Of a stretch of 64,000 nt of DNA, positions 57,480 to 64,000 are shown piece after piece. The notes beneath the pieces were generated by a model, which was given only the letters and a program-made list of their open reading frames with translations, was not told the DNA's origin and searched no databases. The translations under genes were made by a program, and so were the position numbers. The stretch comes from Actinobacteria bacterium IMCC25003 (lineage in GTDB: Bacteria; Actinomycetota; Actinomycetes; Nanopelagicales; Nanopelagicaceae). Location: positions 806,001 through 870,000 of the forward strand of contig CP015603.1 in assembly GCA_002284855.1 (NCBI GenBank). The letters run 5' to 3'. Positions within the stretch are counted from its first letter, which is position 1, and each line of letters opens with the position of its first letter.

Positions 57480-57488
57480 GCTGGACTT

Positions 57489-58160
57489 ATGAGTGGACAC
57501 ATTCGTATAACGCCGAGCATCCTTAACGCTGACTTTGATCACCTAGATCAAGAGATAGCGAAAATTGCCCCTGTCAGTGATTTCATACATCTCGATGTGA
57601 TGGACAATATCTTTGTTCCCAACTTCACCTTTGATTTTGCAGCAGCTTCAAAGATTATTTCCAGTGCACCCATCCCAATTGATGCCCACTTAATGGTGGC
57701 TGATGTGGATTCGATTGCTATTGATTACGCAGTCGCAGGTGCGGCCAGTGTGACGATTCACGCTGAAGCCACTGCTGATATCTCATCAACTCTTCAGGGA
57801 ATTAAAGGTCATGGGGCGCGAGCCGCACTTGCAGTAAAGCCGGGAACAGCGATTGATCAATATTCGGAATTTCTCGACGACGTCGATATGTTCTTGATAA
57901 TGACAGTGGAACCGGGATTCGGTGGTCAAAAATTTATGGAATCTATGATGGATAAAGTTCGCAGAACGAGAAAAATGATTGGTTCACGCCCTATCTGGCT
58001 TCAAGTAGATGGCGGAATATCGCTAGAGACTATTGAGATTGCGGTGGAAGCTGGAGCAGATACCTTCGTCGCTGGAAGTGCTGTATTTAACGCTGAAGAT
58101 CCTGCCAAAATGGTAAATGCTCTTCGTGAGCGAGTTCTCTCCAGTAAACTTCAGCCATGA
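57489..58160 (+). CDS. rpe: Ribulose-phosphate 3-epimerase
   Basis: This 223-residue TIM barrel has [13 protein letters not shown], metal-site [24 protein letters not shown] and VDGGIS. It interconverts ribulose 5-phosphate and xylulose 5-phosphate. A TAGGCT at 57477-57482, within the end of rsmB, lies 6 nt before the ATG, so rpe-hisE may have its own leaderless transcript. The stop overlaps hisE (ATGA). Confidence 0.95.
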   Translation: MSGHIRITPSILNADFDHLDQEIAKIAPVSDFIHLDVMDNIFVPNFTFDFAAASKIISSAPIPIDAHLMVADVDSIAIDYAVAGAASVTIHAEATADISSTLQGIKGHGARAALAVKPGTAIDQYSEFLDDVDMFLIMTVEPGFGGQKFMESMMDKVRRTRKMIGSRPIWLQVDGGISLETIEIAVEAGADTFVAGSAVFNAEDPAKMVNALRERVLSSKLQP

Positions 58161-58420
58161 AATCTTTCGATCAACTCTGGCATGAGCTGGCTCAGAAGGC
58201 CATTGATCGACCTGAGGGTTCTGGAACTGTGGCAGCTCTCGATGCCGGAGTCCATAGCATTGGTAAGAAGATTCTCGAGGAGGCCGGTGAAGTGTGGTTG
58301 GCTGCTGAACATGAATCCGATGAAGCTCTTGCAGAAGAGATAAGCCAACTCATCTACCACCTTCAAACCCTCATGCTTGCACGTGGTTTAACGCCGACAG
58401 ATATTTACAAATTTCTATAA
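58157..58420 (+). CDS. hisE: Phosphoribosyl-ATP pyrophosphatase
   Basis: This 87-residue all-alpha MazG-like protein has [22 protein letters not shown] and [14 protein letters not shown], which carry the acidic metal-binding residues. It catalyses the second step of histidine synthesis. It overlaps rpe by 4 nt and precedes hisG by 18 nt, the usual hisE-hisG pairing in Actinobacteria. Confidence 0.93.
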   Translation: MKSFDQLWHELAQKAIDRPEGSGTVAALDAGVHSIGKKILEEAGEVWLAAEHESDEALAEEISQLIYHLQTLMLARGLTPTDIYKFL

Positions 58421-58438
58421 TCATTCCTAGGGGAGAAG

Positions 58439-59284
58439 ATGTTACGTATAGCGGTTCCAAATAAGGGCTCCTTAGCTGATGCATCTATTGCGATTCTGAA
58501 AGAAGCCGGTTACAGACAACGCACTGATTCGCGTGATCTAGTTCTTGCAGACCCCGACAATGCAGTTGAGTTTTACTACCTTCGACCACGCGATATCGCA
58601 ATTTATGTTGGTTCAGGCGAACTAGAGGCAGGCATCACCGGACGCGATCTCCTTATTGATTCTGGAGCCGAAGCAGAAGAGATTCTGGCTCTCGACTTTG
58701 GTTCTTCCACATTTCGCTTCGCAGCCCCTGCTTCAACGCAATGGAAGTTGACAGATATTGCGGGTAAACGAGTAGCCACTGCTTATCCAGGTCTAGTAGA
58801 AAAGCACCTCAGAGATTTGAAGATATCTGCATCCGTTGTGCGTCTTGACGGCGCTGTCGAGAGCAGCGTTCGTTTAGGAGTGGCTGATCTAATTGCCGAC
58901 GTCGTGAGCACAGGAAACACTTTGAAGCAGGCAGGGCTAGCAATCTTTGGAGATCCCATACTTGTCTCTGAGGCTATCGTGATCAAGCGATCTGGTTCTG
59001 CGTTACCTGCAGGACTTGAAATCCTCATTCGTCGCCTGCAGGGCGTTGTTACTGCTCGTCAATATGTTCTTCTTGATTACGACGTACCAACATCGAGCGT
59101 TGATAAAGCCTGTGCGATAACTCCAGGACTTGAATCTCCGACTATTTCTCCTCTGCAGAAAGCCGATTGGGTTGCAGTACGCGCAATGGTTCTTCGTAAA
59201 GATACCAACCGATTGATGGATGAGCTCTGGGCGCTTGGTGCACGTGGCATCCTCGTTACCGATATTCACGCCTGCCGACTCTAA
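58439..59284 (+). CDS. hisG: ATP phosphoribosyltransferase, long form
   Basis: This 281-residue long-type HisG has [19 protein letters not shown] at the N-terminus, the two-domain periplasmic-binding-like core ([32 protein letters not shown]) and a C-terminal ACT-like domain of about 75 residues that normally binds feedback inhibitor histidine. It needs no HisZ. A GGGGAG ribosome site precedes the ATG. It converges with serB after 4 nt. Confidence 0.95.
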   Translation: MLRIAVPNKGSLADASIAILKEAGYRQRTDSRDLVLADPDNAVEFYYLRPRDIAIYVGSGELEAGITGRDLLIDSGAEAEEILALDFGSSTFRFAAPASTQWKLTDIAGKRVATAYPGLVEKHLRDLKISASVVRLDGAVESSVRLGVADLIADVVSTGNTLKQAGLAIFGDPILVSEAIVIKRSGSALPAGLEILIRRLQGVVTARQYVLLDYDVPTSSVDKACAITPGLESPTISPLQKADWVAVRAMVLRKDTNRLMDELWALGARGILVTDIHACRL

Positions 59285-59288
59285 AAAA

Positions 59289-60491
59289 CTATTTGCGCTG
59301 CCCGCCAGCTTCTTCAATATCTTCACGTGAAATTCCGAGGAGATAGAGAACAGAATCAAGGTATGGCGCGCTCACTGAGCTGGCCGCCGCTGCCTTTACT
59401 GCAGGTTTTGCGTTAAATGCAATACCCAATCCTGCAATCGAAATCATGTCAAGATCATTTGCACCATCTCCGATAGCAACTGTCTGTTCCAGTTGTACGC
59501 CTTCGATTTCGGCAAAATCTCTGAGCGCAGTGGCCTTAGCTGCGCGATCGATAATGGGTTCGATAACTTTGCCGGTGAGTTTTCCATCAATAACCTCGAG
59601 AGTATTTGCGCGATAGTGCGAGATACCGAGTTCCTTAATCAGTGGTTCGATAACAGAGGTAAATCCACCTGAAACGACCGCGACGCTATGTCCCAATTGA
59701 TGAAGCGTCTTCACCAGAGTTCGAGCGCCAGGTGTCAGAGCGATTTCCTTCTGGATATCCGTGATGACTGATTCAGGTAACCCTTCGAGCAGCGCAACTC
59801 GCGCACGAAGGCTTGCCGCAAAATCCAATTCGCCCCGCATAGCGGCGTCCGTGATCTCTTTTACCTTCTCGTGAACTCCCGCTTTTTCGGCGAGGAGCTC
59901 AATGACTTCTTGCTGAATAAGAGTTGAATCAACATCCATAACAACTAGTTTTTTAGCCCAACGCATCAAACCGCCGGGGGAGACTGCAATATCAACAGAA
60001 TGAGTCGTTGTTACCTCGGCAAGACATGCACGGATATCTGTTTGATCGGCACCAGAAACGATAAATTCAATTGCAGTGATTGGGTAGCTAGCAGTTCTGT
60101 GAATACGTTCAATATTCCCACCACGTGAAGCGATTGCAGAAGCAATAGCTGCAATGGCTGTAGGCGCTAGAGGATTTCCCAGAGCAACAACGTGCACGAG
60201 TCCAGACTTTGCGGCAATCGAGGATTGACCTTGCTCAAGGAATGACGTTGCGATATCAACGCTAAGTTTCTGTCCACACAGCTGAAGATCTTCCTCAATG
60301 GCTTCGGCGTGAGCCGGGTTAAGTGAGATCAGTACTGTCAGAATCAATCGTTCGCGGATGACAACTTGTTCAATATCCAGAACAGTGATCGCAAACGGAG
60401 CTAGGGTCTCGAAGAGCGCCTGCGTAATTCCTGGAGTATCAATACCAGAGACGAGGATTAGGCCTGTAAATTCACTCTTTTCTTCGCTCAT
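59289..60491 (-). CDS. serB: Phosphoserine phosphatase with tandem ACT domains
   Basis: The protein has 400 residues from ATG 60491. Two ACT-like domains (about 10-85 and 98-172) precede a HAD phosphatase with nucleophile Asp186 and Asp188 in VMDVDST, then SGGFTS and GDGANDLDMI. It makes serine from phosphoserine; the ACT pair resembles mycobacterial SerB2 and suggests amino-acid control. I chose 60491 over 60515 because TAACCT (60499-60504, minus) lies 7 nt upstream. Confidence 0.93.
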   Translation of the reverse strand: MSEEKSEFTGLILVSGIDTPGITQALFETLAPFAITVLDIEQVVIRERLILTVLISLNPAHAEAIEEDLQLCGQKLSVDIATSFLEQGQSSIAAKSGLVHVVALGNPLAPTAIAAIASAIASRGGNIERIHRTASYPITAIEFIVSGADQTDIRACLAEVTTTHSVDIAVSPGGLMRWAKKLVVMDVDSTLIQQEVIELLAEKAGVHEKVKEITDAAMRGELDFAASLRARVALLEGLPESVITDIQKEIALTPGARTLVKTLHQLGHSVAVVSGGFTSVIEPLIKELGISHYRANTLEVIDGKLTGKVIEPIIDRAAKATALRDFAEIEGVQLEQTVAIGDGANDLDMISIAGLGIAFNAKPAVKAAAASSVSAPYLDSVLYLLGISREDIEEAGGQRK

Positions 60492-60574
60492 AAGGCGCAG
60501 GTTATCGCGAATCACTTACCTGAGGCTGACAATTGCGAGTGATTTCGCACCTCGACGATATATCTTTTAGCCCT

Positions 60575-61363
60575 ATGAGTAGCCAACGCGTCCTCGAATT
60601 GAGGGATGTTTCTGTCCGCCGTGGCGTTCGCACCATTCTTGGTCCCATTAACTTTGCAATATCTGAAGGGGAACGCTGGGTTGTTCTTGGCCCCAATGGC
60701 GCCGGAAAATCTACGTTGCTTCAAATTCTTGCTACCAGAATCTTCCCTACGCAAGGACAGGTAAAAGTCTTAGATAAGGAGATGGGTCGCGTAGATCTGT
60801 GGGAGCTTCGTAATCGCATCGGTATTTGTGGGACTTTGATATCAGAAGATATTCCATACGACGAGAAAGTTCGCGACGTTGTTCTTACTGCGGCATATGC
60901 AGTTCTCGGGCGATGGAACGAGGCTTACGACCTTTGGGATGAGTCTCGTGCCGTCGCTCTCTTAACCACATTTGGTGTCAGAGACTTGGCAGATCGAGAT
61001 TATGGAACCTTAAGTGATGGCGAGAAGAAGCGAGTGCAAATTTCTCGCGCGCTTATGGCAGATCCGGAACTACTATTACTTGACGAGCCAACCGCGGGAC
61101 TTGATTTAGGTGGGCGAGAAGATCTCCTCAAACGCTTCTCTCAATTCGCTTCTGATCCTGCTGCACCGGCATCCATACTTGTGACGCACCATATCGAAGA
61201 GATTCCAAGCGGAACTACCCATGCCCTCATTCTCAAAGATGGTGCGGTTGCTGTCTCGGGCCCAATCCATGAAGTCATCACTTCAGAACATATGTCTGCA
61301 GTCTTTGAATTACCTATGGAAGTTCGCAATGAAGGATCTCGTTTCTTCGCACGTGCACTCTAG
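60575..61363 (+). CDS. ABC transporter ATP-binding protein
   Basis: The protein has 262 residues from ATG 60575, with TATCTT (60561-60566) 8 nt upstream; a 14-codon longer start at 60533 exists. Walker A GPNGAGKST, signature LSDGEKKRVQISRA, Walker B LLLLDEP, and a switch His in THHIEEI are all present. The family is the stand-alone ATPase group related to molybdate/iron-type (ModF-like) proteins. No permease is adjacent, so the transported substrate is unknown. It overlaps ung by 35 nt. Confidence 0.87.
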   Translation: MSSQRVLELRDVSVRRGVRTILGPINFAISEGERWVVLGPNGAGKSTLLQILATRIFPTQGQVKVLDKEMGRVDLWELRNRIGICGTLISEDIPYDEKVRDVVLTAAYAVLGRWNEAYDLWDESRAVALLTTFGVRDLADRDYGTLSDGEKKRVQISRALMADPELLLLDEPTAGLDLGGREDLLKRFSQFASDPAAPASILVTHHIEEIPSGTTHALILKDGAVAVSGPIHEVITSEHMSAVFELPMEVRNEGSRFFARAL

Positions 61364-61973
61364 CTGGGCACCGGTCTTCGTACCGATAACTCCACTGATT
61401 GAAGAGTTGCTTGCAAGGATTTCAGATCAGAAACTCGCTCCTCCTTACGACTCAATACTCCGAGCCTTCGAAACTGACCTCGGATCAATCAGATGCGTGA
61501 TTGTCGGTCAAGATCCTTACCCAACTCCCGGTAATGCGATGGGGCTGGCATTTTCAACGCCACCTTCATTGAAAAAGATCCCACAAAGCTTGAAGAACAT
61601 TTTTGTAGAGCTAGAAAGCGACCAGGGAGTTGCACCGCCTACCACCGGTGATCTATCTCAGTGGAGCGAAGCAGGTGTGCTGCTACTCAATCGTGTCTTA
61701 ACAACTCGCCAAGGTGAATCAAACGCCCATTTGAATATCGGTTGGCAACGAATAACTGATCATATTGCGGCCGAGTTAGGTAAGAGAGATATCGTCGCAG
61801 TTCTCTGGGGAAAGCAAGCTCAAGAACTTTCGAGATTCTTCAGATACAAAGTTGAGAGTGCTCACCCAAGTCCGCTCAGTGCCTACAGGGGATTCTTTGG
61901 ATCAAAACCTTTCACCCAGGTCAATCAGCTATTGGTTTCACAGGGGCGAGAACCCATCGACTGGACGTTATAA
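61329..61973 (+). CDS. ung: Uracil-DNA glycosylase
   Basis: This 214-residue enzyme has catalytic motif GQDPYP at 60-65 (Asp62) and the uracil-site motif HPSPLS with His179, plus LNRVLTTRQG. It excises uracil from DNA. The ATG at 61329 lies inside the 3' end of the ABC gene, an unusually long 35-nt overlap, but downstream starts would cut into the first helix. A strong hairpin terminator follows the stop codon by 7 nt. Confidence 0.93.
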   Translation: MKDLVSSHVHSSWAPVFVPITPLIEELLARISDQKLAPPYDSILRAFETDLGSIRCVIVGQDPYPTPGNAMGLAFSTPPSLKKIPQSLKNIFVELESDQGVAPPTTGDLSQWSEAGVLLLNRVLTTRQGESNAHLNIGWQRITDHIAAELGKRDIVAVLWGKQAQELSRFFRYKVESAHPSPLSAYRGFFGSKPFTQVNQLLVSQGREPIDWTL

Positions 61974-61980
61974 AAGAAAA

Positions 61981-62014
61981 GACCCCCACCTCCTGAAGAA
62001 GTGGGGGTCTTTCT
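61981..62014. terminator. Bidirectional intrinsic terminator
   Basis: A perfect 9-bp stem GACCCCCAC (61981-61989) / GTGGGGGTC (62001-62009) with an 11-nt loop is flanked by A-rich sequence before it and TTTCT after it. It can stop both ung (plus) and the purine permease (minus). It is the only clear intrinsic terminator I see in the window. Confidence 0.9.
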
Positions 62015-62027
62015 ACTTACTATCTTT

Positions 62028-63464
62028 TTAGCCAACCCATGCGTTGATAGGTGATGTCAGGAAGTAGATCATGAAGAGACCCGATACCAAGAGAAGCAAA
62101 GGATGAACATCCTTGCGACGACCTTGCATATAACGGATAACAACGTGAGTTACAAACCCTGCACCAATACCAACTGAGATGTTGTATGTAAATGGCATCA
62201 AGATGATTGTGAGGAATGCTGGAATTGCGATTCCGTAATCTTCCCAATCGATTCCCTTAATCTGAGTCATCATCAAGAAACCTACGATGACGAGCGCTGG
62301 AGTCGCAGCCTCGTAAGGAATGATTGCAACAAGTGGCGCTAAGAAGGTTGTGAGCAAGAAGCAGACACCTGTGACCACCGAAGCAAGCCCTGTGCGTGCA
62401 CCTTCACCAACACCTGCAGCAGATTCGATGTAGCTAGTGTTAGAAGAGATGCTTCCAACACCGCCGCCTACAGCTGCGAGTGAGTCAACGAGGAGAATGC
62501 GATCGTTATTAGGAATATTTCCATCACGGTCGATGAGTCCAGCTTCGTGGCCAATTGCTGTAACTGTTCCGACAGTGTCGAAGAAGTCAGAGAGCAAGAG
62601 GGTGAATACGAGAAGGATGACTGTGATGAGCGGAACGCGATCGAGTGAACCAAAGAGGTTGAATTGACCGAAGAGACCGAAATCAGGAGTTGCAACGACC
62701 TTATCTGGCATCGCTGGAACGTTAAGTCCCCAACCCTTTGGGTTTACCTTGCCAGTTGCGCCGTCGAAGTTAGGGCCGATCTTCAAAGTTGTTTCAATGA
62801 AAACTGCCACAGCTGTCGCTGAAACAATACCGATAAGAATTGCACCTTTGACCTTCTTGACCATCAAACCAATTGTGAGGAAGAGTCCGAGAGCAAAGAC
62901 GATGATCGGCCAACCGACGAGAGTTCCGCCATCGCCAAGGGTTACTGGCACTGGACCAGAACCTGTGCGGCGTACGAAACCAGCGTCTACGAGACCGATG
63001 AGCGCGATGAAGAGACCGATACCTACGGAGATTGCAATCTTCAATTGTGCAGGAACTGCCTTGAAGACAGCAGTTCTAAATCCTGTGAGAACTAGAATCG
63101 TGATGATAATTCCTTCAAGAACGATAAGGCCCATTGCATCTGCCCACGTCATCTTTGAAGCGATACCGACAGCTACGAATGTATTGAGGCCGAGGCCTGT
63201 TGCAAGTGCGAGAGGGTAGTTACCAACGAGCCCCATAAGGATTGTCAGTACACCAGCCATCAGCGCAGTCATAGCTGCAACGAGCGCTAGGTTTGGAGCA
63301 TCTCCACCACCGATGAACTTTCCATCTGCATCTTTAGCAAGACCGATGATCAATGGATTGAGGGCGACGATGTAAGCCATCGTAAAGAATGTAACAAGAC
63401 CGCCGCGGACTTCACGTCCGACAGTTGAGCCACGTTCTGATATTTTGAAGAAACTATCAAGCAT
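62028..63464 (-). CDS. NCS2 family purine permease (AzgA/PbuG type)
   Basis: This 478-residue protein has 12-14 membrane segments and the AzgA-type NCS2 landmarks: FFTMAYIVALNPLI near the start, VGIGLFIALIGLVDAG, the DFFDTVGTVTAIGHEAG loop with its conserved Asp residues, and SSNTSYIESAAGVGEGARTG (in part). It should import adenine, guanine or hypoxanthine with protons. The 103-nt leader upstream is highly structured and places the AGGAAGG ribosome site in a 9-bp stem, suggesting translational control. The 3' end shares the bidirectional terminator with ung. Confidence 0.9.
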   Translation of the reverse strand: MLDSFFKISERGSTVGREVRGGLVTFFTMAYIVALNPLIIGLAKDADGKFIGGGDAPNLALVAAMTALMAGVLTILMGLVGNYPLALATGLGLNTFVAVGIASKMTWADAMGLIVLEGIIITILVLTGFRTAVFKAVPAQLKIAISVGIGLFIALIGLVDAGFVRRTGSGPVPVTLGDGGTLVGWPIIVFALGLFLTIGLMVKKVKGAILIGIVSATAVAVFIETTLKIGPNFDGATGKVNPKGWGLNVPAMPDKVVATPDFGLFGQFNLFGSLDRVPLITVILLVFTLLLSDFFDTVGTVTAIGHEAGLIDRDGNIPNNDRILLVDSLAAVGGGVGSISSNTSYIESAAGVGEGARTGLASVVTGVCFLLTTFLAPLVAIIPYEAATPALVIVGFLMMTQIKGIDWEDYGIAIPAFLTIILMPFTYNISVGIGAGFVTHVVIRYMQGRRKDVHPLLLLVSGLFMIYFLTSPINAWVG

Positions 63465-63468
63465 GACG

Positions 63469-63553
63469 AACCTTCCTGATTTTGGTAACGGGGGTGTTTG
63501 CGACCCCGTGTGAAATGACGGCTCACAGACCGAGGGAAGATACGAGGAAGGTT
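63469..63553 (-). promoter_or_regulatory. Structured leader of the purine permease (candidate riboswitch)
   Basis: Read on the minus strand, AACCUUCCU (63553-63545) is perfectly complementary to AGGAAGGUU (63477-63469), which contains the ribosome site 6 nt before the AUG. Enclosed are a UGUGA/UCACA hairpin (63509-63527) and an ACGGGG/CCCCGU hairpin (63488-63509). The layout, an outer stem masking the ribosome site around two hairpins, is riboswitch-like. The loops do not match the conserved purine riboswitch core. Part of the 5' arm (TAACCT) could instead be a -10 element. Confidence 0.4.
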
Positions 63554-63567
63554 AGTTGAAGCCCTGG

Positions 63568-64000
63568 CTACCGATGGGTCAGACGCGCGACAATGCCGAG
63601 GAAAATGGCGACAGATTGGCCAATCAGCAGCGCAAATAGGGCAGTTCCGATGCCAACGCGACCGCCCATGAGCCAGCCAATCGTGAGAACTACGACCTCT
63701 ATTCCCATGCGAACTCGGCCAACTCGGATTCCGGTCTTAAAGTGAATTCCGGTCATGGCTCCATCGCGAGGACCAGGTCCAAGTCCGCAGGTGATGTAGA
63801 GGGCTGAGCCCAGACCCACGAGAGTGATTCCCACCAGGGAGAAGATGATTCCAGAAAGAGTACTGCTCTGTTTGGGGAAGATGTGTGTACCTATCTCAAT
63901 AAAGGTCGCAATAAGGACGATATTGGAGAGCGTTCCGAAACCGGGTCTTTCATTGAGTGGAATCCAAATAAGAAGCACGAAGATGCTGATAACAAAAGTT
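63568..64000 (-). CDS. YczE/YitT-like membrane protein (5' end outside window)
   Basis: The frame is open to the window edge, giving at least 144 C-terminal residues with four to five membrane helices. The segment GLGPGPRDGAMTG and the following TG.RVGRVRMGIE pattern match the COG2364 (YczE) family of integral membrane proteins. Function is not established. An internal GTG at 63978 is probably not the start, because the reading continues upstream with hydrophobic residues. The gene lies 103 nt before the purine permease on the same strand and may be cotranscribed with it. Confidence 0.7.
   Translation of the reverse strand, partial: TFVISIFVLLIWIPLNERPGFGTLSNIVLIATFIEIGTHIFPKQSSTLSGIIFSLVGITLVGLGSALYITCGLGPGPRDGAMTGIHFKTGIRVGRVRMGIEVVVLTIGWLMGGRVGIGTALFALLIGQSVAIFLGIVARLTHR

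Noticed and set aside
63469-63553. Canonical purine (guanine/adenine) riboswitch
   Set aside because: The topology is similar, but the conserved loop-loop and junction bases of that class are not found; I kept it only as an unclassified structured leader.
1-64000. CRISPR arrays, insertion sequences, prophage or toxin-antitoxin pairs
   Set aside because: I saw no repeated spacers, transposase-like proteins, terminal inverted repeats or paired small genes; the tRNA cluster shows no integrated element beside it.

Overview
The window reads as one continuous piece of a compact, gene-dense actinobacterial chromosome with base composition near 50% GC. I found 66 protein genes (two cut by the window edges), three tRNA genes, and no mobile element, CRISPR array or pseudogene. 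The gene order follows the conserved actinobacterial backbone: thrS-HIT-pgsA-PIM acyltransferase-pimA, pdxST-yebC-ruvCAB-secDF-rel, hisS-aspS-alaS-ruvX-mltG-aroE, aroCKBQ-efp-nusB-bldD, the pyr operon, mihF/gmk-rpoZ-coaBC-metK-priA-def-fmt-rsmB-rpe. Gaps of a few bases, frequent ATGA/TGATG overlaps and moderate GC suggest a streamlined lineage such as the freshwater acI group (Nanopelagicales). That placement is inference; no rRNA is present.

Layout. 1-3082: a probable hydroxyproline catabolism cluster (DapA-family deaminase, proline racemase-family epimerase, aldehyde dehydrogenase). 3111-5310: a DMT exporter, a CopC-like protein, a LysE-type exporter and three tRNAs (Val, Cys, Gly) on the minus strand. 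5409-7120: pabB and pabC for p-aminobenzoate. 7125-14402: thrS, a HIT hydrolase, a degenerate EF-G-like protein on the opposite strand, the phosphatidylinositol mannoside cluster and two envelope proteins. 14478-23752: vitamin B6 synthesis, YebC, Holliday-junction resolution, SecDF and the (p)ppGpp enzyme. 23768-33405: a DUF349 protein, a metallo-beta-lactamase-fold hydrolase, three aminoacyl-tRNA synthetases, RuvX and MltG. 33402-37865: shikimate pathway genes with a half-size prepilin peptidase among them. 37930-39409: efp, nusB and a BldD-like regulator. 39534-49171: the complete de novo UMP pathway behind a PyrR-type leader. 49181-58420: fused mIHF-guanylate kinase, omega subunit, CoA and SAM synthesis, PriA, formyl-Met processing, rRNA methylation, Rpe and HisE. 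58439-64000: hisG, serB, an ABC ATPase, ung, a purine permease with a structured leader, and a YczE-like membrane protein.

Most genes are housekeeping, and I see no large undescribed multi-gene system. The best candidates for novelty are smaller. They are an open reading frame fusing the nucleoid protein mIHF to guanylate kinase, and a shortened EF-G G-domain homologue that has lost its GTPase motifs. They also include a 103-nt leader before the purine permease whose outer stem would bury the ribosome binding site, and a recurrent TANNNT hexamer 6-8 nt before start codons that points to widespread leaderless transcription, including two divergent pairs packed into 24 and 28 nt. A BldD homologue keeping the four c-di-GMP contact residues is also notable.
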